Below are positions 29,475 to 39,111 of a stretch of DNA of 64,000 nt, piece after piece. This stretch comes from an uncultured Pseudomonadota bacterium (lineage in GTDB: Bacteria > Pseudomonadota > Gammaproteobacteria > CAJXQU01), in the NCBI GenBank assembly GCA_913058255.1, contig CAJXQU010000009.1, forward strand, positions 1-64,000, written 5' to 3'. Every line of letters begins with the position of its first letter. Position 1 is the first letter of the stretch. The translations under genes and the position numbers were made by a program. The notes under the pieces are model-generated. The model was not told where the DNA came from and searched no databases. It worked only from the letters and a program-made list of their open reading frames with translations.

Positions 29475-31061
29475 CTACAGTAAGTTGTTATTTGTGTTGG
29501 TGCTGCTCGCAGCGGTTTCAAAATGATAACGACCAGTATGTAAAGAACTTGGCCCCTGGCGAGCAAACTTGAGCATTAGGAACACTTCTACAACGAGCAA
29601 GATGGAATAAAAGATGATAAATGCGATGAGGCTATTAAAAACGTCGCTGTATTCAAGACTGGAAACTGCCAGTGCAGTTGGCAAGATTTCACCGACAGCC
29701 CAAGGCTGACGACCAAATTCTGCAACGAACCAACCACACTCAATGGCAATCCACGGTAATGGCAGGCTTAGGAAACATAACCAAAGTAGCCATCGTTTAT
29801 GAAAAGAGCTGCGTTTGGCCGTGAAATAGAAAGCCAATAAAAAGACAAATAACATGGCAACACCCGCACCGACCATGGCACGAAAAGCAAAAAATAATGG
29901 AGCAACTTTCGGAATACTGTTTTTCGCAGCCAGTTTGATCTGCTCTTCTGTCGCATCAACGACATCTTCGGTGTATTGCTTGAGTAATAAACCGTAACCA
30001 AAGTCTTGGCTTAGTTCTGTTTTAAAAGTTAATTTTTCGGCTGCGGAAGCATTACCGCTGCGTATCTTTTCAAATGCAGCGTAGGCCAACATGCCATTTC
30101 TGATCCGATCTTCGTTTTCCACAATAATATCTTTTAGGCCTTTTACTTCTTCAGTGAATGAGCGGGTGGCAATAATTCCCATTACATAAGGTACTTTTAG
30201 CGCATAATGCGTTTCTTGTGCTTCTTGATCAGGAATACCAAACACTGTAAAGGCGGCTGGAGCTTCTTCGGTTTCCCATTCTGCTTCAAAAGCGGCTAGT
30301 TTGTATTCTTGCAAAGCACCAGCTTCGTAACCACTCTCATCGCCGAGTAATAACACTGAGAAAATAGAGGCTGTTCCAAAACCTGCCGCGACAGCAAATG
30401 AGCGTTTAGCAAAACCGATGTCACGGCCTTTAAGCAGATACCAAGCGCTAATACTTAAGATGAACATTGAACCAGCTACATAACCACTGGCGACGGTGTG
30501 AATGAATTTAACTTGAGCGACAGGGTTGAGAAGGATCTCTGTAAAGCTGACCATTTCCATACGCATAGTTTCGATATTAAACTCAGCACCTACTGGATTC
30601 TGCATCCAACCATTCGCTATAAGGATCCATAAAGCAGAGAGGTTTGTACCCAAAGCCATCAACCAGGTGACGGTAAGGTGTTGGACTTTAGTCATTCGAG
30701 CCCAGCCGAAGAAAAACATCCCCACGAAAGTAGATTCTAAAAAGAATGCCATCAATCCTTCGATCGCGAGAGGAGCCCCGAAAATATCTCCAACGTAATG
30801 TGAGTAGTATGACCAATTGGTGCCGAATGAGAATTCCATCGTCAATCCAGTGGCTACACCTAAGGCAAAATTGATCCCAAACAGCTTGCCCCAAAACTGA
30901 ACCATGTCTTTATAGACTTGCCGGCCCGTCATGACATAGACCGATTCCATGATCGCGAGCAAGAAGGTCATTCCTATTGTTAAAGGAACAAACAAGAAAT
31001 GATACAAAGCTACAACAGCAAATTGTAAGCGCGAAATATCAACTACTTCTTCAGGGATCAT
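29475..31061 (-). CDS. cydA: Cytochrome bd ubiquinol oxidase subunit I
   Basis: SRLQFAVVALYHFLFVPLTIG; EFGRQPWAVGEILPT; long Q-loop. Confidence 0.96.
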   Translation of the reverse strand: MIPEEVVDISRLQFAVVALYHFLFVPLTIGMTFLLAIMESVYVMTGRQVYKDMVQFWGKLFGINFALGVATGLTMEFSFGTNWSYYSHYVGDIFGAPLAIEGLMAFFLESTFVGMFFFGWARMTKVQHLTVTWLMALGTNLSALWILIANGWMQNPVGAEFNIETMRMEMVSFTEILLNPVAQVKFIHTVASGYVAGSMFILSISAWYLLKGRDIGFAKRSFAVAAGFGTASIFSVLLLGDESGYEAGALQEYKLAAFEAEWETEEAPAAFTVFGIPDQEAQETHYALKVPYVMGIIATRSFTEEVKGLKDIIVENEDRIRNGMLAYAAFEKIRSGNASAAEKLTFKTELSQDFGYGLLLKQYTEDVVDATEEQIKLAAKNSIPKVAPLFFAFRAMVGAGVAMLFVFLLAFYFTAKRSSFHKRWLLWLCFLSLPLPWIAIECGWFVAEFGRQPWAVGEILPTALAVSSLEYSDVFNSLIAFIIFYSILLVVEVFLMLKFARQGPSSLHTGRYHFETAASSTNTNNNLL

Positions 31062-31727
31062 AAGTGAGTTACCGGTTTATTATGGAAATGGACAACTTAG
31101 TGATTTTAGACTATCTACCAATAATGATACATTCATTATTTCTAAATATATGTGTAATTGAACAGAGTAAGAGCTAAGCCTATGTTAGCAAAGACAATCT
31201 AATGTAGAGGCGTCTATCTCACTGTATAAGTTTCCTTAAATAAGAGCACAAGGAGTAAACCAATAGTTTAACCCATTCATATTCCATTCAGCTAAATATC
31301 AACAGAATTGCCGACGTTGTAGAGATAATGATTTAAGTTTTAGATAATTGTTATAAGTTTCTTTTAAGTTTCTAATTGTTAACAACTATTGAGTTGACAC
31401 ACTTCAGAAGAAATTTTCTTATAACTTAAAGTTAATTATCATATAAGTTAATTAACTTATTGTTTTATAAATTTAAATTTCTAAACGGTTAGTATGTATT
31501 TTAAAATAAACGTGCACTTTAGATGTTAATTTCATCGTTTAGAGCTATTTATCAGGGTATGCCAGCGCTTACAATATATTCATAATAATCAATGAGATGC
31601 TGGATGTATGAAAATAATGTTTGAAATATTTTTACAATAATCTACAATTGGTATCAAGTCATCGAGAGTGACTTGACTCGTGATCAAACTTAAGTATTTT
31701 TTTAATCTATTCAAAGGAGGGGGGATA

Positions 31728-33329
31728 ATGTCAATTAAACCTCGTAATAAAAGTATAGTTTCTTTAAGCGCAATGGGGCTGTTAGCTTTAGGTTCAACGC
31801 TAGCACATGCGGATGAAGTTTCATCTCAGTTAATCAACATACAAGCACCGATAGCCACCAGTATTGGTATGGCAACAGGATCTGCTGCAGTAGCAACTGC
31901 TCCAATAGCAGGCGCAGCGGCTGCAGGAATGCAAACCGATCTTCTGCCTCCTAACGCGACTCCTGGTCAGTGTTATGCTCGTATTTGGGTTCCACCAAAG
32001 TTTCAAACTGTAACTGAAACAGTTGAGACTAAACCAACGGGTGAGCGCCTAGAAGTTATTCCAGCAAAATTTGAAACTGTTACTGAAAGAATTCTTGTTA
32101 AAGAGGCTTCAGAAAAGCTAGTGACAATTCCTGCTACTTATGGAACAACTTCAGAGAAAATCCTTGTTAAAGATTCTTCTCTTCATTGGCATTATGGCCG
32201 TAACGGTGTTCAATCAGCTAAACATTCAAAAACTCAACATCCAGATGCTGCGTTCTTGAACTATGCTCGTTCTTTGGGTATGCCTGATAATGTTCAGCCT
32301 GGTCAATGTTATGCTGAGTACACACAACCAGAAAAATTCGAAACAGTTACAGAAAGAATGGTTAAGTCTGAAGCGTCTCAAAAAATCGATATCGTTCCAG
32401 CTACTTACTCTACTGTAGAAGAAAGAGTCTTGGTTAGTGAAGCTTCAGAGAAACTAATTACAGTTCCAGCTACTTATGGAACAGTGACAGAAAAAGTTCT
32501 AGTTAAGCCTGCATTCACTACTTGGAAAGTATCTGAGTGTTCTGGTGGTGCTTGTCAAACGGGTACGGTTCCAAATCGTGTATCTGGTTCTGTTGATCGA
32601 ATCGATCAATCGACTGGTGAAATCATGTGTTTGATTGAAGTTCCTGCGCAATACAAAACAATTACTAAACGTGTTTTGAAAACGCCAGCAACGACTAAAA
32701 CAGTTTCAACTCCAGCTCAATATAAAGTACAAAAAGTACGTAAGCTTGCTACTTCAGCTTCAGAGCGTGTGATTGATATTCCTGCGACTTACCAAACTGT
32801 TTCTAAGACAGTTAAGTCTGCAGATCCTGTAACTTCTTGGCACCTACATGGTTCAGCTAGCACTAAAAATGCTGGTCTAGCGACTGGTAATGCACTTTGC
32901 TTGACTGAAAAGCCAGCTGCTTACAAAACTGTGTCTAAGCGTGTTGTGAAAACAGCTGCAGCGACGAAGACGATTGCTATTCCTTCGGAATATAAAACTG
33001 TTCAAGTACGTAAAATGGTTACTCCACCACAGGAACGTCGCATCGAAATTCCTGCTGAGTTCGGTAAAGTGACTAAAACTGAAAGAATCAGTGAAGGTAA
33101 TATGGAATGGAAACCTGTTCTTTGCCAAGCGAATATGACTTCTGCTAAGGTTCAAGATATTCAGCGAGCTTTGAAAGCAAAAGGTAGTTATCACGGGCCA
33201 ATTGATGGTGTTGTGGGTTCACAAACTATTCGTGCATTTCAGAAGTATCAAAAAGCTAAAGGTTTAACTCCTACTCGATTCCTCACTATTGAGACAGTCA
33301 AGTCATTAGGCGTTAATCCTACGCACTAA
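31728..33329 (+). CDS. Modular repeat secreted protein with C-terminal peptidoglycan-binding domain
   Basis: RBS aaaggagg immediately before ATG 31728; signal peptide; four repeats of (PA.Y.TV..RV...) modules each ending near a Trp; PG_binding_1-like VQDIQRALKAKGSYHGPIDGVVGSQTIRAFQKYQKAKGL. Confidence 0.85.
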   Translation: MSIKPRNKSIVSLSAMGLLALGSTLAHADEVSSQLINIQAPIATSIGMATGSAAVATAPIAGAAAAGMQTDLLPPNATPGQCYARIWVPPKFQTVTETVETKPTGERLEVIPAKFETVTERILVKEASEKLVTIPATYGTTSEKILVKDSSLHWHYGRNGVQSAKHSKTQHPDAAFLNYARSLGMPDNVQPGQCYAEYTQPEKFETVTERMVKSEASQKIDIVPATYSTVEERVLVSEASEKLITVPATYGTVTEKVLVKPAFTTWKVSECSGGACQTGTVPNRVSGSVDRIDQSTGEIMCLIEVPAQYKTITKRVLKTPATTKTVSTPAQYKVQKVRKLATSASERVIDIPATYQTVSKTVKSADPVTSWHLHGSASTKNAGLATGNALCLTEKPAAYKTVSKRVVKTAAATKTIAIPSEYKTVQVRKMVTPPQERRIEIPAEFGKVTKTERISEGNMEWKPVLCQANMTSAKVQDIQRALKAKGSYHGPIDGVVGSQTIRAFQKYQKAKGLTPTRFLTIETVKSLGVNPTH

Positions 33330-33356
33330 ACGATTACTTAGTATGTAATTGAATCG

Positions 33357-33386
33357 AAGGGCCGCTTATGCGGCCCTTCTTTTTTG
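33357..33386 (+). terminator. Rho-independent terminator
   Basis: GAAGGGCCGC TTAT GCGGCCCTTC TTTTTT. Confidence 0.95.
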
Positions 33387-33513
33387 TGAAATATAATGAT
33401 GTTCTGATGCCATTCTATTTACTTAACGAATAGAACAGAGGCTCTTTTATTTTAAAAGAAGATCTTTCTCATTATATAAACTTCAATTAATGACCGGATG
33501 AGGATGTAAGATT

Positions 33514-33948
33514 ATGAAAATGTATTATCTTGTAGCGCTTATGTTTTTGGGACAATTAGCCATGTTCTCAACAGCTCAATCACAAGAACAAAGGTTTCCT
33601 AAACAAACCAAAGATATTGTTTGGATCGAGAAAAATGCACAAGGTGAGTCTATCGTCCATTTGTATGTGTATTGGTCTTTGACTTGTCCACATTGTGAAA
33701 AATCATTACCTTATATAAAAAAATTAGCCAAAACTAACCCTTGGTTAAAATTGCACCTTAAGGAAGTTTCCAAAAACCAAAAGCATTTAATCTCATTATA
33801 TAAAATGGCTGAGACATTAGACGAACCAAACTCAGGTGAAGTACCAGCATTTTTCTTTTGTGGAATAATGTATACGGGTTACGGAGAAAATGAGACGACT
33901 GGAACCTGGATTAAAGACACCTTGAAAGAATGTCACGCACAAAAGTAG
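33514..33948 (+). CDS. Secreted thioredoxin-fold protein (CPHC active site)
   Basis: Signal peptide; YVYWSLTCPHCEKSLPYIKKLAK. Confidence 0.8.
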   Translation: MKMYYLVALMFLGQLAMFSTAQSQEQRFPKQTKDIVWIEKNAQGESIVHLYVYWSLTCPHCEKSLPYIKKLAKTNPWLKLHLKEVSKNQKHLISLYKMAETLDEPNSGEVPAFFFCGIMYTGYGENETTGTWIKDTLKECHAQK

Positions 33949-34000
33949 TGAGAGCGTATTTTATATTTTTAAATATTAAAGAAATATTTGAAGGAAGAGA

Positions 34001-34519
34001 TTGATGAAAAAGTCCATTTTAGTGTTAACAATGATATTTCTTTGTAGTATTAAACCCATATTGGCTGAAGAGGTACCATTCGAAAAGAAAGCGCTGATTG
34101 ATCAACTGTTGACGCAGACAGGACAGACAACTATTTCTGTAAGTAAGCAGTTTTCAACTATCTTTATTCAACAAATGACGATGCTGTTAAGACAATCACA
34201 GCCAGATATTGATCCGAAAGCATATGACTATATGAGCGAAGAAGTCATCAGCATTTTTGATGATGAAATTAAGATAAATGGTGGTTTTTTTGATTTAATT
34301 TATCCAATTTATAATAAACATTTTTCGAATCAAGAGCTTGAGGAAATTATCGCATTCAATAATACGGCCCTAGGTAAGAAAATGAACAAGGTACTTCCCC
34401 AAATAACACAAGAAGCGATGCTTGCTGGACAAGAGTTCGGGAAGTCTTTAGGTCCAAAAATAAAGGGGAGAGTTTTGGCTCGATTTGAACAAGAAGGTAT
34501 TGAGATAAAAAAGAAATAA
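34001..34519 (+). CDS. DUF2059 domain protein, secreted
   Basis: Signal peptide; IYNKHFSNQELEEIIAFNNTALGKKMNKVLPQITQEAM. Confidence 0.8.
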   Translation: MMKKSILVLTMIFLCSIKPILAEEVPFEKKALIDQLLTQTGQTTISVSKQFSTIFIQQMTMLLRQSQPDIDPKAYDYMSEEVISIFDDEIKINGGFFDLIYPIYNKHFSNQELEEIIAFNNTALGKKMNKVLPQITQEAMLAGQEFGKSLGPKIKGRVLARFEQEGIEIKKK

Positions 34520-34765
34520 ATTTCAATACAGAAAAAATCAGCAGACTAACTAAATGGAGCTTACCTCCATTGATAGTCCTATAAATAAGTTTCGTGCAGA
34601 ATTTTAATGAGAAAAAGGATTTTCTCAAATGCAGTCTATACCGCCATGTTCAAAACTACAAAGCTCGCATTCTCATTTTAATGGTAGTGCCTAACAATAA
34701 CGAAAGAGGAGCTTGAAAAAAATAGTTTGCCTTATCAACAGGATAAATTTCTTTGCAAAACATAA

Positions 34766-35962
34766 ATGAGTAAACCTTCAACAAATATTAGTTTCACAGA
34801 ATTTGTCGCATTGATGGCGCTTATGATGTCATTAACTGCATTGTCTATCGATGCAATGCTTCCGGCATTACCGCAAATAGGTCATGACTTAGCTGTAGCC
34901 AATAAGAATGATCTGCAACTGATTATCACAACATTATTTGTGGGGATGGCAATAGGGCAGCTGATTTACGGGCCATTTTCTGATAGTAGAGGCCGTAAAC
35001 CAGCGATCTATCTAGCTATTAGTATTTTTATTGTTGGCAGTTTGTGCTCAATTTTTGCGACAAGTTTTTCTATGATGCTATTTGGTCGTTTTCTTCAAGG
35101 GTTTGGCGCTGCAGGGCCGAAAATAGTTTCTGTGGCACTGGTACGTGATGAATATGAAGGTCGTGCGATGGCACGTGTTATGTCATTCATTATGACAATA
35201 TTTATATTAGTACCTATCATTGCGCCAGCACTAGGACAAATGATTTTATTTATCGCTGATTGGCGTGCTATCTTTGCTTTATTTTTAGTTTTAGCATTAA
35301 CAATTTTAGTTTGGTTTTCAGTCAGGCAAGCTGAAACTTTGTTAGCTAGCGAACGCATCCCTATATCAGCTGAAAAAATTCAATCAGAAATTAAAGAGAT
35401 ATTATCTAACAGAGTTTCTACAGGTTACGCTATCACCAGCGGTTTAGTTTTTGGTGCACTAGTCGGTTATCTAAGCTGCATTCAACCAATCTTCCAAGAA
35501 TTGTATGGGCTAGGTTCTAAGTTCGCTCTTTATTTTGGCTTTATTGCGGGTTCTATTGGTATAGCAACCTTAGTCAACGCCAAACTTGTTATGCGTTATG
35601 GTATGCATCTACTTAGTCGAATTGCATTGATTACGATGATGGTTATTTCGATCATATTTTTTATAATAGCCAGCTTCTATTCAGGGCTTCCTGACTTAGG
35701 AATGTTAATTGTATATTTTCTGTTATGTTTCTTTTGTATAGGCATCCTGTTCGGTAATCTTAATGCGATAGCAATGGAACCTCTAGGCCATATTGCGGGC
35801 ATGGGAGCAGCTGTTATAGGTTCATTATCTACTTTTATTTCAGTACCTCTAGGTATGTTAATCGGTCACTATTATAATAATACGGTCCTTCCGCTAATCG
35901 CAGGTTTTATGATATTAGCAATACTCTCTTTATTGGTTACTAATTGGGCTAACCGTACATAA
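34766..35962 (+). CDS. MFS transporter, Bcr/CflA-like drug efflux family
   Basis: LTALSIDAMLPALPQIGHDL; GQLIYGPFSDSRGRKP; 12 TM pattern. Confidence 0.9.
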   Translation: MSKPSTNISFTEFVALMALMMSLTALSIDAMLPALPQIGHDLAVANKNDLQLIITTLFVGMAIGQLIYGPFSDSRGRKPAIYLAISIFIVGSLCSIFATSFSMMLFGRFLQGFGAAGPKIVSVALVRDEYEGRAMARVMSFIMTIFILVPIIAPALGQMILFIADWRAIFALFLVLALTILVWFSVRQAETLLASERIPISAEKIQSEIKEILSNRVSTGYAITSGLVFGALVGYLSCIQPIFQELYGLGSKFALYFGFIAGSIGIATLVNAKLVMRYGMHLLSRIALITMMVISIIFFIIASFYSGLPDLGMLIVYFLLCFFCIGILFGNLNAIAMEPLGHIAGMGAAVIGSLSTFISVPLGMLIGHYYNNTVLPLIAGFMILAILSLLVTNWANRT

Positions 35963-35978
35963 CTATTTTTTAGTTATG

Positions 35979-36460
35979 TGTAATGGTCAACTAAACTTGG
36001 AGACTTGTTTAGGCGCCTTTCAGTAATTTCCTTTCATATTCCACAGGTGAAATATTTCATAATTTATAATGTCGTCGTTTTTGATTATAAAACGGTTCAA
36101 TATAATCAATAATATCCGCAATAGCCTGGCTTCTAATTTGATAACGACGATAGTTCACTTGCTCTGATTTCAGGCTTCTAAAAAAGCGTTCGGTCGCCGC
36201 ATTATCCAGGCAATTTCCAGCGCGACTCATGCTGGATGTTAAGCCATGCTCTTTCAGCGCATGTTGAAAGGCTTCGCTCGTATATTGAACACCCTGATCA
36301 CTGTGAAAACACACACGGTCTTCCGGCTGACGTTTATGGACAGCCAGGCGTAATGCACGTGTCGTGAGTTCGCTATTGGGTTTGTCCGAGAAGGCCCAGC
36401 TGATCACTTTACGTGAACACAAATCCATTAGACCAGAACAGACATACAAGACCAGATTAA
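35979..36460 (-). pseudogene. IS3-family OrfB 3' remnant with left terminal repeat and in-frame nonsense codon
   Basis: SRKVISWAFSDKPNSELTTRALRLAVHKRQPEDRVCFHSDQGVQYTSE...ERFFRSLKSEQ; TGA precedes conserved NISPVEYERKLLKGA tail; terminal repeat tgtaatggtcaactaaacttggagactt at 35979. Confidence 0.85.
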
Positions 36461-36464
36461 TTCT

Positions 36465-36857
36465 ATGTTGGTATCAAGCCCTGAAGAGGATGCAGAAGAA
36501 TATGCAATTCATGATTACGAGGGGTTTGGCAGTTACAGCTTGGGAGAGTATGAAGGGATAGACAGTGCGCAGGAGGTTGCTTGTTTTATCGAGGAGCACG
36601 GCGAGCTAGGCGCGGAGTTACTTGGTTATTACAGCGATATCGACGAGGCACGAAAAGCCGTAGACGAAAGTTATTGTGGGTGTCATACCAGTGTGGCGGA
36701 TTATGCCCAAGAGCTAACCGAGGACACCGGCAATATTCCAAGCCACTTAGAAATGTATATCGACTATGAGCGCATGGGGCGTGATATGGAGCTAGGCGGC
36801 GACATCTTTACAATTGAAACAGGCTATCAGGAAGTGCATATATTTTGGAGCCATTAA
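36465..36857 (+). pseudogene. ardA: ArdA-family antirestriction protein, 5'-truncated
   Basis: SPEEDAEEYAIHDYEGFGSYSLGEYEGI...VADYAQELTEDTGNIPSHLEMYIDYERMGRDMELGGDIFTIETGYQEVHIFWSH; N-terminal DNA-mimic segment missing at the IS junction. Confidence 0.85.
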
Positions 36858-36864
36858 AAAAGTG

Positions 36865-36890
36865 AAGCCCCTGCTACGGTGGGGGCTTTA
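36865..36890 (+). terminator. Rho-independent-like terminator after ardA
   Basis: AAGCCCC TGCTACGGTG GGGGCTT. Confidence 0.6.
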
Positions 36891-36900
36891 ATCTACCCCG

Positions 36901-36986
36901 CTTTTGGGGCTCAGCGGCCTATCGGCCTTAATTGCTCATACTTCGCTTGTATTGTCTCGTGCCCGAGCCAAACTGAGCCCCAAAAG
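36901..36986. repeat. 14-bp perfect inverted repeat with 58-bp spacer
   Basis: CTTTTGGGGCTCAG (36901-36914) and CTGAGCCCCAAAAG (36973-36986). Confidence 0.9.
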
Positions 36987-37068
36987 TTTAAATAATGCTG
37001 GCCTTGGGCAGTGTAAGTACCCAAAGACGCTATTTATTAAACCTTCCAGTTTGTATTTTGATTTATTT

Positions 37069-37161
37069 ACGGCGTTTATCGCCGTGAAAAATAATATTAG
37101 TAAACTTTTTCGGTTTGTGTTAGTTTGATATTTATAAATTATACGGCGTTTTACGCCGTAT
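37069..37161. promoter_or_regulatory. Two inverted repeats, candidate AbiEi operators
   Basis: ACGGCG-TTTAT-CGCCGT (37069-37085) and ATACGGCG-TTTTA-CGCCGTAT (37141-37161), upstream of the antitoxin gene. Confidence 0.65.
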
Positions 37162-37229
37162 ATATCGGTAGTGATAAACTATTGAGCGATTTTAGCAGGC
37201 TTAACGGCCAAGAATACTAAGAAAGGTAA

Positions 37230-38075
37230 GTGCGCTTGGTTAATAGCATGACTTCAAAGGGTGATGGTGTAAAAGGGACTTATAAGCAGTCACTTAAAGC
37301 GCTTCTGCCTTATGGCATGTTGGCCACGAAGAAGTGGCTAGCAGAACAAGGCTTGAGCGCCCATGCCATAGACAATGCGGTTAAAACTGAAACCTTGTTG
37401 CTGCTGGCAACGGGGGTATACAGCCAGTATTCCCGCTCTGTGAGTTGGGAAGGTGTGGTTGCCTCTATGCAGCGTATGGACAAGGTCGAGGGTACTGATG
37501 TGCCGCCTGCCGTGGTAGGTGGGCTATCAGCGCTTTCTTTATCTGGTTTGTCGCAGTATCTGTCATTAGGCAATCAGCCGCATATCCACCTATACGCGGT
37601 AGGTAAGCTACCAACATGGTTAGTGCGTTTGTCGCTGCCTGTAGAGTTTGAAGGACACAGTACAAGCAAGCTATGGCCTGAAAGCCTTTTGATGGATAAG
37701 GTTTTCATCAAAGAGCATGAGTGGGGGGTGGAATTGCCTCCTGTGTATTTCTCATGCCCTGAGAAAGCCATATTGGAATTATTGATCGACTTGCCAGATA
37801 GAGTGACGTTTGAGCATGCCGATGAGTTAATGCAGGGGTTAGTGAACCTGTCGCCCAGAAAGCTCGATACACTTTTGAAAGCCTGTAAAAGCGTAAAGGC
37901 CAAGCGATTGTTTTTCTGGATGGCAAAGCGCCAAGCCTATCCTTGGTTTAGCAAACTAAACGTCAAGGATTATGACTTAGGCTCAGGTAAGCGCGTTGTG
38001 GCTAAAGGCGGAAAGCTGGATGCGGATTATTTAATCACCGTGCCGTCGCATATGGCATTGAACAGTGAAGATTAG
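37230..38075 (+). CDS. AbiEi-like antitoxin (type IV TA)
   Basis: LLPYGMLATKKWLAEQGLSAHAIDNAVKTETLLLLATGVYSQ; YFSCPEKAILELLIDLPDRVTFEHADELMQGLVNLSPRKLDTLLKACKSVKAKRLFFWMAKR. Confidence 0.85.
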   Translation: MRLVNSMTSKGDGVKGTYKQSLKALLPYGMLATKKWLAEQGLSAHAIDNAVKTETLLLLATGVYSQYSRSVSWEGVVASMQRMDKVEGTDVPPAVVGGLSALSLSGLSQYLSLGNQPHIHLYAVGKLPTWLVRLSLPVEFEGHSTSKLWPESLLMDKVFIKEHEWGVELPPVYFSCPEKAILELLIDLPDRVTFEHADELMQGLVNLSPRKLDTLLKACKSVKAKRLFFWMAKRQAYPWFSKLNVKDYDLGSGKRVVAKGGKLDADYLITVPSHMALNSED

Positions 38076-38086
38076 AGATAAGGATA

Positions 38087-39004
38087 TTGAGGATGGATAG
38101 AAGCAGTATGTATTACAAGCAAGTGCAGTTGTTGATGCAGGTTTTGCCCTTCGTCGCGAAACAGACCTGCTTTGCGCTTAAAGGTGGAACGGCTATCAAC
38201 CTCTTTGTAAGAGAGTTTCCACGCTTGTCTGTCGATATTGATCTGGTTTATCTGCCTATGAAAGCCCGTGATGAGGCTTTGGATGAGATTTGTGAGGCTT
38301 TGGATGTCATTAGTGCTGATTTAAAAATCGCGTTCAAAGATGCGGAGATAACCGAAGCTTATAAATCGAAACGTGATTCGTTGAGGCTCATCGTTGCGCG
38401 CAACGGGGTTCAAATTAAAGTGGAGCTTTCTCCAGTGTTACGTGGAACGGTTTACGAGCCGCGTCTTATGGAAGTTTGCGAAGCTGTTGAAGAAGAGTTC
38501 GGTTACGTTGAAGTACCCGTGGTGGCACTAGCTGATCTTTACGCCGGAAAAATCTGTGCGGCATTGGATAGGCAGCATCCAAGAGACTTATTCGATGTTA
38601 AGTGGCTTTTAGATAATGAAGGCTTAACGGATGAAATACGCAAAGCCTTTCTCGTGTATTTATCGAGCCACAATCGGCCTATGGCCGAACTGCTGAAGCC
38701 GCAATGCAAAGAGTTATCGACCATTTACGCAGGTGAGTTTGCAAACATGGCCGAGACGGATGTACCGCTAGAAGAGCTGGTGGCTGTTAGAGAGCGTTTG
38801 GTCGAACTTATTCACCAAGGGCTAACAGAAAGCGAGAAGAGTTTCCTTCTATCGTTTAAAAACCGTGAGCCAGATTGGGCGTTGCTTGGTTTAGATGGTG
38901 TAAGTGAACTTCCGGCCATTAAGTGGAAGCAGATTAATCTGGCTAAGATGCCGGAGAATAAACATAAGTTGGCATTAGAAAAGCTGAAAGGCATTTTGGC
39001 GTAG
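38087..39004 (+). CDS. AbiEii/AbiGii-family nucleotidyltransferase toxin
   Basis: FALKGGTAINLFVREFPRLSVDIDLVYLP (GG/S...D.D NTase motif); VVALADLYAGKICAALDRQHPRDLFDVKWLL. Confidence 0.92.
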   Translation: MRMDRSSMYYKQVQLLMQVLPFVAKQTCFALKGGTAINLFVREFPRLSVDIDLVYLPMKARDEALDEICEALDVISADLKIAFKDAEITEAYKSKRDSLRLIVARNGVQIKVELSPVLRGTVYEPRLMEVCEAVEEEFGYVEVPVVALADLYAGKICAALDRQHPRDLFDVKWLLDNEGLTDEIRKAFLVYLSSHNRPMAELLKPQCKELSTIYAGEFANMAETDVPLEELVAVRERLVELIHQGLTESEKSFLLSFKNREPDWALLGLDGVSELPAIKWKQINLAKMPENKHKLALEKLKGILA

Positions 39005-39111
39005 TAGTGTATAGCGTGGCGGTTATTCGTTAGAATGACGCGCTTTTTAGCCCCGAAGGGGTAATTTAACAAACAAGTACAAATTTAAGTACAAATTAGG
39101 ATTTTGAAGGT

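Noticed and set aside
36904-37128. 74-aa ORF between ardA and abiE
   Set aside because: TTG start inside the inverted repeat, no domain; more likely intergenic
37069-37161. CRISPR-like short repeats
   Set aside because: Only two palindromes of different length, no regularly spaced array; better explained as AbiEi operators
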